Shown piece after piece: positions 10,148 to 22,544 of a stretch of DNA of 64,000 nt. The stretch is from Membranipora membranacea (taxonomy: Eukaryota > Bryozoa > Gymnolaemata > Cheilostomatida > Membraniporidae). The DNA lies in NCBI GenBank assembly GCA_914767715.1, contig OU612075.1, forward strand, positions 9,734,001 to 9,798,000, read 5' to 3'. The notes beneath the pieces were generated by a model that saw nothing but the letters and a program-made list of their open reading frames with translations, was not told where the DNA came from and did no database searches. The position numbers and the translations under genes were made by a program. Numbering within the stretch: position 1 is the first letter of the stretch; the number at the start of each line of letters is the position of its first letter.

Positions 10148-13100
10148 ATGAGTTCAATCTTGTATACTACGATTGACGGATTGTCCTACTTTCTCAATGC
10201 TCATTATGAAGTTGTGACCACTCTGCTGTGCTGGGCCTACACTTCAGTCATCACAGCAAGAAACACTCTCAGTGGGATATACTCTGGAGTCACACTGACA
10301 TGCGAAGTGACTGCTACTCTGATCTATGATTCAGTAGAGATTCTCATACACTCGGCTAAGCTACTTGTCTATGTAGTTCTCAAGTTTTCGGACTTGGTCT
10401 TGCTGATATTATCATGGATTGAGCTGTTGATAATCAACGTGAGTAATATTCAGTTTGGAGTCATGTGATAGCTAAGGATACCCAAATACCTGTCCTGTTG
10501 GAAGAAGTTATTAAACGCATGTCGCAGTGACTTAATTCAGACTGGAGTCATCAAAATGTAATCCATAGTGTAGACCTACTACTTGTCAACTTTTCAATAA
10601 ATTGTTTTAATTCACTTGGGTTGGTTGGGTTTGTGACATAAAAGTATCAGAAATATGCCTGTTGTCGTACTAAACACTGCGTAGACATGAGAGCATCCTG
10701 TGCTACAAACCATTACAACCGCCTAAACTGTGATAGTATGACATAAAAGTCAGCCAAAGGACTTGATGACACACATTATCTCTGTTTACAGGTATACCTA
10801 GCTTTGCAATGGGTTGTCCTCGGCCTAATTCAAGTTCTCTCAGCTATCAAGGATGGAGTTGTTCTAGTTCTCCACCTCCCACTCATTATTCTATCATCAT
10901 TAGACGACCAACTTCTCTGGTGCTATGTGGAGTTATCTACTTTCTTACGAGCTTCAGGCAGCACTCTCGTGGCAAAACTCTCTGTTATTTTGTACCATAT
11001 GTTATTGGCACCCTATTACATACTGGGTTATATTTATGATCTCGCAGTGGCCTCAAGCAGCTGTGTCTACAGGTTAGTTTATATAGAAAAAATATACATA
11101 AATAATATTATCTAAAGCTACTCATTGCCACTTTCAGGGCCAATGAAAACGCGCTTACATGAGAGGAATTGCATAACATCCATTCAGTGAACCCTGGTAT
11201 TGGTTTGGTGTTGGCCAGCTAGGTTGATATCTTGCACCACTCACCATCCGATCTAGCCGGGTTCCCAAGTTGACTAAACCAAGTGAGAAAAAAAATTCAT
11301 AGTCAAGACAGCTTATTCAGCGTTGTTGATTTTTACAGGCTTGTATCTTTGACTCCCAGCATAGCCTCAGATTCTTGGAACTCATTCTACACGTTTTGTG
11401 CTAACACAACTGCCCAACTGAATAAATCGTTCCGCTCTGCTTTCTCAGTCTATGGTGAGGTGTTCTGGGGTTGGACCATCAGTATCTCACAGTTTTATCT
11501 CAGCTGTGAAAGTGTGATCGGGAAAACCTCTGATTATGTAAGTTAAGTCGCATGCTATTCCTCTGCTCATTTTTATAGATAATTGATTTGCTTTATGACA
11601 AAATTGTTAATTTTCTAGATGATGATGCTATAATACCATCTATGGTGAGGGTCTGACTAACAAACTCTCTCTCTCATCGGTCATTGAGCCGTTTGCTTTA
11701 GATGTCTTTTAACCTGAACAAAATCCTTCATCGCTATATCTTGTCTATCAAAGATAGTTAAGAAACACTAATAAAGACTTACAGTTGCGTTTGATTTTAT
11801 GTGGACATAACTGGCCCAAAGTAGTTAATGGTGTTGATGCTGCTTTCTATTGGAGTCTAGTCTCCCACCCTCCCTGGTCCAATTATTTTGTTTCTCCCTC
11901 AGTTAAAGGAGTTGTCCAACCACAGACATTGGATGAATAGCTCCAAAATGAGTCATATTCTGTCTCTTATTATATTGTATATTATTATCTGGTATCAGAG
12001 ACTATAGTTTATATATTTCTATTGTCTCTGGTATCACAGTTTGTGGGACAAACTCTCTAGTGGTGTTTAACCTTAAAGAATTGTTTTTTTTTCAGTTGTA
12101 CTACGTGCCTACTGATATACATTTTGGAACTAAGGCTAGATTTCAGGACTTGTTATGGCACGTTTGTATGACGCCTCTTATGGTCATCAATGAGATAAGT
12201 AGAGATATGCGGTTATACACTCAGTATTTCTACAAAGCTCTTTTCTACTTCACGTGAGTCGCCAAATTATGCTGTACTATACAATTGTACCTGAAAACAT
12301 TCTGTTTTGTTACCTAGTTTCCTTCATCCACTCTTTGTATCACAACCATCCAAGATCACGGCATGGTTTTGTATTTTCAATATCTCCCTTTTTTTTATAT
12401 TTAGTTTTGGTCGTTGCACCGTTTCCAAAAATCATCTATACTTATGGCAACGGGCCTGAAATGCAACAGGAAACCCTCTCGCCGGAAAATCTTTCAGATT
12501 TTAGTTCTTGGTGGGGTACAAATGGGAATTGCTGAGTTTTAAACTCCTTAGTTAATTAATATTCTCTGTGATATTATCTTTCTATCTATCTTTTTTTAAA
12601 CAATCAGTTTACATGGCAAGGCAATATATGAACCTAATCTATTACATGTATCTCGGTCCTACACAACTTATATCTCAAATTTATTTTAGGACTGATAAGG
12701 AGCAGGCAAATTCTCAGCACAGAGGACAGATATTAATACCTTTACCATCTGTACAGACCAGTGTATACTGTATATTCGAAGACCTTATATGGATAACTTG
12801 GCTAACTATTAAAACTAACTGGCCTGTATTATTAGTATGGGCTGTGATCATCATGACGATATATGTGATACTGAAGTATCAGGGCACTCGAAGCTTGATA
12901 CGGAGCAGACAACAGAGAGATGAGGAAAGATTGAGACTTCTACAGCAAAGAGTTGATGACCACCTGATCAACCAACCAGGTAAATCCAACAGAATCATCA
13001 AGCCCTGTTAACGGTGTGTGATGAAATTGCAATATTATGATAATTTTAAAGATTTACTAGCCAACTTGAGAACACATCAGCACATGTAGCAAACAGCGTA

Positions 13101-14551
13101 ACCAAATATAATTTGTACTGCCAAGCAGTTTAAATTCAAAGGAAGAGTTGTCCTCTTTATATCAATGCGCTGATAACTCCTAACGTGTGGCAACTAATAA
13201 CTGACAGCATATATAAAGATAACAGATTTTTCAGATAGACATGTAACAATATTATACGCAGATGACTAGTCCTGTGGCCACCCTAACTATATTGTAGCTT
13301 TTCATAATAAAAGAATAAAAAACTAATCTATAGTATACAACTCAGTTACTATTCAAACCTGGATTTTATTTGATAATCATATCATTTGGGGAAAAGGCAG
13401 TCTCGCAAATTAAGATATAAACCTCAAAATCATTTGCTGTATTGTGATACACTTGTCACATAGATCCAGCAGCACAGGGAGTTATTTGAAGTTTCATAAC
13501 GATGAGCCAAGTAATAAGTATTTCTTTTTAAGATTCTTTCTCCTTTCAGACGACGCCGGTGACCGACCTGAGTTAGACCCTGTGGATTATGATTCAGATG
13601 AGGAGATTTCCAACTCAGATTCAGACAATGATGAGGATGAGGAGCTCATTCATATACCCAGAACTAGGTCACAGACTCGTGTATCTAGGTCACGATCTAA
13701 CACCCCAGATCTCACTACTCCAGGGTAAGTTTTCAAACACTTTTCATGTGTTGTCCAATTTAGAATACTGCTCTTAGTACATACACAGTCTGTTGCCCAG
13801 TTACAACTGATTTTCGCACAATGTAGAGATATGAAGGTACTGAAAGGGTACTACTTTGTATACACATTCATGAATTATTACCTTTTTAATTCATTCTCAC
13901 CCTGATTGGGCCACAGGCTCTTTATGAAATTAGAGTAGTATTCTAAATCAGTATGAGAACTCTAGAGTGATACAAAAAACTTGATTCTCTCACAATCACT
14001 TCAATTCCCCAACTCAGCACCACTTATTCAGCTCAAAGGATTGCTCTAACGCATAAGAATCCCCTGTCCTATCTGATTTGATGATCTTGTATGGGAAAGA
14101 TCCTCTCCATCCAAACAAAACAAGTTGAGAGAGGCCGTACTACACTGTTTTTGAAGCTTCCTAGCTATCATAATATGGTCAGACAGCTGTGAGTTAGTCG
14201 ATTTTCATAAATAAAGTCTGTGACACATTATTTCTGTAGATTAAATGGTTAATCATGTTAACAAAAGTTAAAAACAAAACACAATTTAAGAAAGATGAAT
14301 GTTTTCAATATTTTGATCGTTATTTCAGGGCTGAGACCAGATATATCAGAAAGTTGAGACAGTCAGTTGAAGAAGAAAAGACGAATAGACAATGTATAGT
14401 ATGTCACGTCAATGTTAAAAACATTATCTTACTGCCATGTAGACATTTGTGTGTATGCGGAGACTGTGTACAGCCCTTACTGAGACGTAGACCGAAGACG
14501 TGCCCCCTGTGTCGGGGCAGGATCAACCAAGTCATGGAAGTTTTTACATAA
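10148..14551 (+). CDS. RNF26-like multi-pass membrane RING E3 ubiquitin ligase, copy A (intact)
   Basis: Seven exons join in frame with consensus splice sites: 10148-10438, 10792-11072, 11339-11537, 12096-12253, 12690-12979, 13550-13724, 14329-14551, giving 538 aa. Exons 1-2 (residues 1-190) encode four hydrophobic stretches; exon 5 adds another near WPVLLVWAVIIMTIYVIL. Exon 6 is acidic and Ser-rich (DYDSDEEISNSDSDNDEDEE) followed by an RS-rich patch. Exon 7 carries a C-terminal RING: C487-x2-C490, C502, H504, cysteines at 506, 508 and 511, and C523-x2-C526, then RINQVMEVFT. Several membrane segments, a linker and a RING close to the C-terminus match the RNF26 layout. Vertebrate RNF26 sits in the ER membrane, positions endosomes and ubiquitinates STING; a similar role here is inference. 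A 5' untranslated exon probably precedes 10136. Confidence 0.85.
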
Positions 14552-14999
14552 ATATAATGTAAATATTTTAAGACATGATATTTGTATAAATTTTTTTACA
14601 ATGCTATTGCACCAGTGGTGTCCAATCAAAAATGCCGACTGAAACCTCAAAGCATTGATGAACATTCTTAGATGTTTAAATCTGCAAAGAGGTTTGATAG
14701 ATTTGTGGCTCTGTTCTTTGTCACTTTGGGAAACCGGCGTCGGGCTACCCTTTTCGGCAATCATTATTTTGCAGTAATCTACCTCACTTTTTGTTTAAGA
14801 GTCCTTTTGTTTCATTTTAATTAAGAACATAGTGAAGAGAGGCTTTAAATCTGCCAAATAATATTTTTATATTAAATATATTATGTTTCAGACCAAAACC
14901 ACACAAACAGTTTCTTAACTCCCACGACCACTATACAAACAGTGGTCACATCCCCCAAACTCATTTCCTCACTGAGATGCCACATATTCAGGTATTCAG
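14552..14999. other. 3' flank of RNF26-like copy A
   Basis: Shared with the other units. It has AT-rich stretches but no AATAAA close to the stop codon. No gene is seen. Confidence 0.4.
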
Positions 15000-15498
15000 T
15001 CAGTTTAAGCTGTTCACATTCAGAAGCTCGGCATGTTTTAACCGGTATACGATAATGTTGTTACATGCATCGTTCATTGATATTACCAAGTGCCAAGTGT
15101 CATCTTGGAAAAGAAAGGCAGTTTTGTATCCAGGTGTGTCAGGTGACCATCCCTCCAGCAAATTGGCTGACAAAATCTTTCCACCTTGAAGGAAGTGGAA
15201 CCTGCATCCCTCACGTTTGGCCAAAACGCCTGAAAAAAATCCATGAAGCCCTGCATCAGTTCTATCTGGCAGTGCAAGTGAAAAGAAGTCATCAAACATA
15301 CATGCATCATTGTATACATACAACGTAAAACAGGAACAAGGATTGATGTCTGTTCTAAGGACATTACTCTAACCTGTCAGTTCAACATGAATCTCTACAA
15401 AGCATGATGATGCAAGATCAACTTGTCAATGGAAAAGTGAATGAGTTCCTGTTTCAATAACTTTGAGTTGTCCCTCTAACAACCAGGGAACCACAACT
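15000..15498 (-). pseudogene. Minus-strand coding relic between the two ligase genes (unit 1)
   Basis: On the minus strand an acceptor-like tttttgtag is followed from 15498 by VVVPWLLEGQLKVIETGT, then, after a frame change, a VDLASSCFVEIHVELTG stretch, an in-frame TAG, and a 107-codon open frame (15323-15000) containing LEGWSPDTPGYKTAFLFQDD. The same sequence occurs in all units, each with its own stops or indels; unit 2 lacks the TAG. The open frame is conserved between units 1 and 4 with few amino-acid changes. I do not recognise the family. It looks like the last exon of a lost gene or of a transposon gene, though chance openness within young duplicates cannot be excluded. Confidence 0.4.
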
Positions 15499-15566
15499 CT
15501 ACAAAAAAAAGTAATAGAAATGCCTGCGCACTGATATAATAATGATATCCGGATACTGAAGTGAAA

Positions 15567-15796
15567 CTGCCGCAGTTCCTGATTTTGGGCTTGGTGTGGG
15601 TGGGGGGTGGGAAGGATGGAAGCTCTATTTACTTTGGAGTTCCAGGTTTTGAAGTAAACACAGCTTTAACTGCCAAAGTTGAATTCTTTGTCATACTAGA
15701 AACACTTTCTGATTGGTTGAATCATATTGTTTTGATGTCGCTTGGAAATCATACTACTGTCACCCCTACCAAGCCCAAAATCAGGAACTGCGGCAG
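15567..15796. mobile_element. 230-bp MITE with about 28-bp perfect terminal inverted repeats (unit 1)
   Basis: The ends ctgccgcagttcctgatttt and its continuation gggcttgg are mirrored perfectly at 15769-15796. The element is present in units 1 and 4 and missing from units 2 (near 32028) and 3 (near 48600), so it inserted in the ancestor of units 1 and 4. The interior is non-coding, and no clear target duplication can be read. Confidence 0.72.
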
Positions 15797-16825
15797 TCCT
15801 ATGGCTCCACCTACCTGACTGTGGTGAAATTCTTCTTACTGTGGGTAGACTTCATAATTATTATACTTATAATCAGGAGTAAGTATCAGAATTGAATTGA
15901 GTGTAACGTGATGGGTGATGACCTTATAAGTTTGTGTATATAAATCATTATTGTAGATATTGTCAGAGCAACTAGTAGTAGTACAAATAGTCACAGGTCT
16001 ACTCAAAACTTAACTGCTTGGGCCTCTGTCAAGTGAACTAGTCTGCTGTGTTCGACTGACCTCAAATCCAATCTTTATAGGCCTTGATATGATTGGCACC
16101 AGACATTCAGAGCTAACACATTGGCTACTGCCCCCTCCCCCTGGTTATTGTTGTTTGGAGGTAATTTATGATAGAGAAGATATATTTAACTCTCCTGAGA
16201 ATCGAATATGCCGCTATCCCGATCAGTGTTGCTTGGAGAACTTCCTCCTAGCTGTTCATGCATACCTCTTTCGATTGATTTAGTCACATGCCGCTCATTC
16301 ATCAGCATTCAATTTCAAATCTAAAATCTTTGCCAAGTTCTCCTTAGATGTGCACAGTAAAAAAAAAGGAGCTAGATCTAATGCATTGATTACAAGATAT
16401 TTCAATGTTTTAAATATTGGTTGTATTTCCTAAGCATGTAATCAGTAGAGGAACATCATGGGGTGGAGCTGGGATGAGGTAGAAAGAGCATTGCATCAGT
16501 ACCAAAAGAGAACAGTTTGTCTTAGAAATCTACAGTAGCGGTATTGTGATGAATCTGTATCAAGTTTGCCTGATTTCTCTGTGAAATCTTGATTGATTGG
16601 ACTTCACCCTCAGTGGTATTATCAGAATTCATGTATTTTTGAAAGAGGATGCGTTCCATAATTTTCCGGCTGTGAAAAATGATTCAGCTAGCAATATGCT
16701 ATCATACTAAAATCTATCCAGTGTCTAATGTAGTCCTCAGCAGTTCTGATTAGATTAAAGAATGCTTTTATCGATATTAAAATATTAACATGGAGGAATT
16801 CAATTATTTTAGCTGAGTTAATATA
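15797..16825. other. 5' flank of TRIM copy 1
   Basis: Non-coding region conserved in all units. An acceptor-like attattttag just before the start codon (ending at 16810) implies at least one upstream untranslated exon, whose position I cannot fix. A short open frame near 16089-16283 is intact in units 1 and 4 but degraded in units 2 and 3, so I do not call it a gene. Confidence 0.4.
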
Positions 16826-19800
16826 ATGGCAGCAGCAGAGACTAACAATCAAGCCTTCACAGAATGTGGCTTATGTTTTGTAAATGATCAGCTGAAAAGA
16901 TTGCCCTGTAATCCTGGACACATCTACTGTGTAACATGTCTAACCAAGGATTCAGAGGTTACCAAGATTATAAAATGTCCACTGTGCAGGTAAACTTTCT
17001 TTTTTACACTTCATAGCTTGATTTTGTTATTGTAGGCCCTACATAATGATATTGTGGTCAGTTGATGATAATAATTGATAGGCTATATGATTTGTTTATA
17101 ATTACTATATGGTCAAGGTGCCAAGTACTGCAGTGGCCTTCAGGTTGCCTTTTATTTTCAGGTCAGTATTTGATGAATGTATTGATGACATCCCATCAGC
17201 AGATGCTCCCTTAGACAAGTTTCTCTGCTGTGATGTTTGTATGAGAAAAGATGATACAAGAGAACTGGCACAGATTTATTGTGTAATCTGTCAAGAAAGG
17301 CTTTGTACTTCCCATGAAAAGGTAAATTTGCTCAGACTCAGAGAGGATACCTTTGGATATATCCGGGGTGAACGCTTTGAGATCTTATGGTTCAAAACTT
17401 ATTGGTTGTAAGGCAGTAGTTAGTGAATTTAATTATCTCAAAACTAAACTCCTATATGACCTTAAAATTCTCTTAATGGGTCAACTAACAGTGAGCCGTC
17501 CATATCAGCTTTGGATGATTATCTTTTAACTTTATGTGTGTCAGGGCCTTGGTTGAGTGTCAGGGCCTTGGTTGTATGTCAGGGCCTTGGTTGTATGTCA
17601 GGGCCTTAGTTGTGTGTCAGGGCCTTGGTTGTGTGTCAGTGCCTTGGCTGTGTCAAGACCTTGGTAGAGTTACTAGATAGTTAGATGGAAATTACAAATA
17701 CTAGCTAGTTTCCCCTCCTAATAGAATGATGATATTTTGCTTAATTCTATCATGGCTGGCATGCTCAGCTCCCAGCTGTCTCAATGTAATAGACATTGAC
17801 AATTAAATTCCATGTATTTTATAGTATGTATCGGTTTAGGATAATAGCCGTCAATTTCTGATGTAACACATTTATTGCAGAGTCACAATGATGCCCTTGA
17901 TGATCACATGAGGATAAGGATGGATGAGTATAAGAGAGATTTTAGAAAGATGGAGACAAGATACTGTGTTAAACATCCTAAGAAGGTTTACTCAACGGCC
18001 TGCGGAAAATGTAGTCGCATGTTTTGTTCTGTCTGTATTGAGAATATAGATACCTGCTCTGATGGTAAATATATAACATGTTTATATTTTTTCCTTAAAG
18101 ACTACCCAAAGAACTGCTTGTTTCTTTTATTGCACATCTGAGAGACTGTGACATCATAATGCAGAGAATGGGAGCTACCTTACCTTATGGAGGCACTTTT
18201 TCCACCATCAATAATTCATGCTAAGTAGAACATTGAGTTTTTTTACCGTTCAAATCTGATAAAACTTTATTTTAAGTAACTTCCAGACTATAACATTCAT
18301 TGGTCTTTGAGTAGTATTTAAGATAGTTTTAAGCGGTCGGAGTGATAGTTAAAGCTACTGTATCATTGACTTGGAGACCCTAAGTTTTACAGAATTAGAT
18401 AATATAATGAAAGAAAGTGTGCTCCAACATCGTACCCTGATTGTCAATGAGAGATAAAAATAGTAACACAAGCAATGTTAATGATTTACATTCCTCCAGG
18501 TAATAACCACAACCTGAAGGCAATGAGTAGTTTGGTTATTCTGCTGACTTACTTGGTGAATGAGAAGAAAGTATGGATATATGATAAAGAGGAGCACCTG
18601 TTAGGAATGTCGAAAGAACTGACAGCTGTCATATCTGACTGGGATACAGAGACACAAGAGATGATTGAGAAGTTGCATGAAGCCAGAGATAAACATGTAG
18701 GTGTAAACTTTGGAGGATCTTTGTGTTGTTGAAATGACAGTTTCTATTTAGGCTGACCTCATGTTCTTGTCAATAATTATTGTAAGACCTCCCATATCCC
18801 AGCCGATTATATGGAGTTGTCTACTCAGTCTTTATGGGAACATTAATCCCCGATGCATTCAGAGCAGCAGGTAGTTCATGACACACCCCTGAGAGAACTA
18901 CCAGATATGGTATGAATGCCTATAGAGGAAGACATAAGACCTTTAGGCCTGTACATGACACAATGTGTTGCCGTTGGTACCAAATTTTTTATGTCCCGTC
19001 CTGCCCCGAGTAAAATTTTAATGAAGGTACACAAATCTTGGTTAAAATCGCACGGTATAGTCACTCACGGCATTGCGACGAATGGACGGCAAAATAGTGG
19101 GTGTCTTAGGGGCTAGGCCGCAATTTCTATACCATTTTGCTCTCAGTTAGTGGCCAGGTCGGAGCACACCGGGGGTCCAACAGGTCCCAGTAATCAGTGA
19201 AGAAACGAATGCATGATTTTGATGTTTACCCCATTAGGTTATGGAGTTGATGCAGAAATATGCTGAGTTAGAGGAGAAATTGATAGACCTCAGAAATCGA
19301 TCCAGAATTGAGATGACGAGTTTTCTGGATGATGAGATGGGGAGTCTACTTGATAAGCTCAGCAGACAAGTAGCAAAAATAGATACCAGACTTTTCACTT
19401 ATCATGAGGTATAAATAATTACATAAAATATTCTTGGTTGGTCTAGTTTAAGAATTAGACTCTTAACTTTTCAAAGAGTTTCCTTCTAAATTTTGATATA
19501 TTACTAGTATATTGTAATTTCCAATGTAATTTGTGACATCAATTTGATGCACCCTCAAAAACATCGATAGTTACCTTCAGTATTCATCATGACAATGTTC
19601 TCCCTCTTGCTTTTACGGTATAGTAACATCTAAAATATGTTATACCATCGGAAAGCTCTTGATGTCAGGATTGCGGAAAACCCATTTTCAACGATGTAGT
19701 AATTGGTTTGTGCTGCTACTATGCATCGAGTCACATCATCTCAAATGATAGTCATTATATTCTACCAGGTAGATGTGGCAGGTGGATACAAAGAGACAGA

Positions 19801-21111
19801 GAAACTTATAGATGAACTGATGAATATGAAGATCCCTCAATACAAACCTTCATCATATCATGTCCAGCTCTCCGATACAGGTATTGATTATTTTATAGGT
19901 TACAACTGTAACAAAGCAGCTTCATGCCATTTTGGTGTCATTTATTTTGGTTAAATTTTGCTCCAAAACTTAACTGGGTGACATGTATCCCTATATTTTT
20001 TAGATTACGGAGACATTCAGCTTGCTCTTCAAATTACACAGTCATATCATAATCCCATCAATCTGCCCGTCTTAGTCAATCTCGACCCTCCGAATTCTAT
20101 GGAATTAGTCAGTGCTGTCAGATTCTCTGCGTATGTTCACTCTGTAACCAAATATAAAAATCACTTATACACTGGCCTTGAAACTGGAACCATAATGAGA
20201 GCTCATGAACCTGTAAATACCAGTCCACCTTCTCAGCTTGTGAATGTAGGTGGCAATGTATCCAGTATCCAAGTGTATAACAATGAGCTGTATGTGCTAT
20301 CACATAACACCAGTAAGGTTTATGTGTATGACTTGGCGGGTAGACTTAAGAGGTCCTGGTCCCATAACAGTAACAGTGGTTACTTTAATAAGCTTAGGGT
20401 GGTCAATGAGAAGGTGGTTGTTCCAGATGGAGCATCACGGTCGCTAACAGTGTACACTCTTCAAGGCCGGCTAATGAAGCAGGTTAAAGTTCCTGGTATG
20501 ACAAATAACGGGAATGCTTTAGCTGTATGTGGAGATGACTCTGTTATCTTATCTGACTGCGGTGCAAGCAGTGTACTCAGAGTGAACATAGACAGTGGAG
20601 AGGTGATGTGGACATCTAAACATGTAAACGAACCTCTAGGAGTCGTCTGCTACAAAGACAGACATGTACTCGTGTCTAACCTGAACGCTGAAACAAAGAT
20701 ATGGATACTGGATATGGAGACAGGTTAGTTCATGATTGGCTAAACCACATAAATGTGTTTTCTGCATGATTGTCTGACGTTTTACCTTCATGGATGGGAA
20801 GCAGAAATGATTAGGCATTCAATTTGTATGAAAACCTGCCAAAGTCATATTCATGATGCGTTGCGGTAAATGCGACACAAAACTGTGGTAAAAATTGGAG
20901 CAGCTTTATTTCACTGTTATAGCTTGAAGTACAGGTATTTCATGACATTCCATTTCCATTGTTCTACCTTTCAGGAGAGAAGAAAGGTGAAGTTTGTGGA
21001 GAGACCAGATATTATGATCAACACTTTGACCTCGATGTTTGTGATGACACCCTGATTGTTGCTAAATATGATCAGAAGACAGTACAGTATTACAAGCTCA
21101 ACTCAGCATGA
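16826..21111 (+). CDS. TRIM-like RING/B-box/coiled-coil/beta-propeller E3 ligase, copy 1
   Basis: Eight exons join in frame: 16826-16989, 17162-17321, 17881-18064, 18500-18696, 19238-19408, 19769-19880, 20004-20723, 20975-21111, giving 614 aa. The domains in order are: a C3HC4 RING (C14, C17, C28, H32, C35, C38, C51, C54); B-box 1 (C78, C81, C95, C98, C103, H106); B-box 2 (C137, H140, C149, C152, C157, C160, H173); a coiled coil (about 175-330); and an NHL/beta-propeller-like repeat region (about 345-614) with blades such as KVYVYDLAGRLKRSW and SLTVYTLQGRLMKQVKV. This is the tripartite motif of TRIM proteins, cytosolic ubiquitin ligases in which the C-terminal propeller binds the target. All zinc ligands are present and no stop interrupts the frame. 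The subfamily is probably close to the NHL-type TRIMs; the exact orthologue is unknown. Confidence 0.88.
17535..17665 (+). repeat. 19-bp minisatellite in TRIM intron 2, seven units
   Basis: Six full units of tgtgtgtcagggccttggt with single-base variants are followed by a 17-bp partial unit. TRIM copy 4 has four full units plus the partial one (62740-62832), while copies 2 and 3 have a single unit (33789 and 50349). The array expanded only in the unit 1/4 lineage. Confidence 0.9.
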
Positions 21112-22544
21112 TATGAGCTAAGAGAAGCTCAACATTGTTTCTAATCCATCCATAATCTGTATTAGTCTACTAGCAACATGGTGAAGGTCATGTGGGTCAA
21201 CATTGTTGATGAGGATGAGGACAATAAAATCCCCATTTGTGCGTTAAATATTTAAATCATCTCAAATTATTCTTGCAACTTACTTGCATGCAAAGTCTTG
21301 ACTATGTAATATGTGTAACTCTACTAACTGCATAGTGAAGGACAAGAGGGTCAACATTGTTGCCATCGGATTTCCTGTTATGAGCTTACGGTCAGGCACT
21401 TGCATATCCATTTAATGTTTTGGCCTTGTTTCTTTCAGTCCTACCCATAAAAATAAGCATACCTACATTTATATATATTATTATTATGATTATGTCCTAC
21501 CCAGAAGATATTTTGCACATTTATGTGTGTAGTCTTCTTGCTGATCGATATTGCTGATATGGATTTCACGTTACTAGCTTGATTCGCATATTCACTCAAT
21601 GTTTTGGCCCTGTTTTTTTTCAGTCCAAGCCATTATGATAGACATTATTACATTTATATATTATAATGTTCATAGCCCTACCCGGAAGGTATTTTGCATT
21701 GTGATTTTTTAACTCATCATTGTGTGTCTCAAATAAAGTCTTATTTGTCTCATTATTTTTCCCAATCTGATAAGTCATGACGATGAGCCATAAACATACA
21801 AATCAGAATAGACTATAAGATAGTCTATGTTTATTATTCATGTCTGTATTCATGTCAGAATAATTGTGTTCTGATGTGCTATTTACACAATATCCGCGGC
21901 GATGTTCTGTCAGGCCTGATACAACTGAACAATGGTGATGATCAAATCTTACAAAATCTGAAGGAAACGTCACCAAGTCATGGAATTAATCGCTGCGGAT
22001 CCATGGTGAAAGGAAACAAATTGACTATCAAACGACTGACTAAGGTATACAGTGTTCCAGAAAATAATTAACGCACTATTTAGTGGTCCTTATATACAGG
22101 TATAATCATGAATTTCATGAATGTCCCCGCCTTGTCTTGGGTTCTAAACTTCTCATAATGTGCTTATATTGTTCAATGCTGCACGAAGGATCACAAGTGG
22201 TAACCAGACTTTAGTCAAACTGCATGTTATGTATGTATATACACCCTAGGGATAGGTGGAGAGGCTGGAACATTCAACCTCAATAGGTCCCCCATCAGGA
22301 CTCTTGTTTTGCTGTTCTTTCCGTACCAAGGTTGGTGCACAATGATTTTTTCAGAGCTATATGAAAGTTTAATTTTTACTTGTCTTTTCTGGTTCAAGCT
22401 TTCTGATTCTGAATAGCACGAACACGTATCCTAAGTGAAGTAGATTGTGAATAATTGAAAGATATTTGAGGTTATTTCATCAACATTTTGGAGTTTTTAG
22501 ACATTGGTATTAAAAAGACAGAATTTTGAATGATGGTTTTATGA
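21112..22544. other. 3' flank of TRIM copy 1 and inter-unit spacer
   Basis: Contains the conserved AATAAA at 21732-21737 and the hairpin agactat-aag-atagtct near 21810-21826. At about 21905 it holds the empty target site (gttctgtcaggcctg) of the foldback element found at 1362-5548. No gene recognised. Confidence 0.55.

Noticed and set aside
12568-12689. Upstream extension of RNF26-like exon 5 (reading VYMARQYMNLIYYM)
   Set aside because: The phase does not fit the preceding exon donor at 12253, whereas the acceptor ttattttag ending at 12689 fits exactly. Copy B also has a 2-nt insertion in this stretch that would shift the frame.
15561-15818. 85-codon plus-strand frame over the 230-bp MITE
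   Set aside because: It is created by the inverted-repeat element, shifts between units 1 and 4 through an indel, and has no conserved protein.
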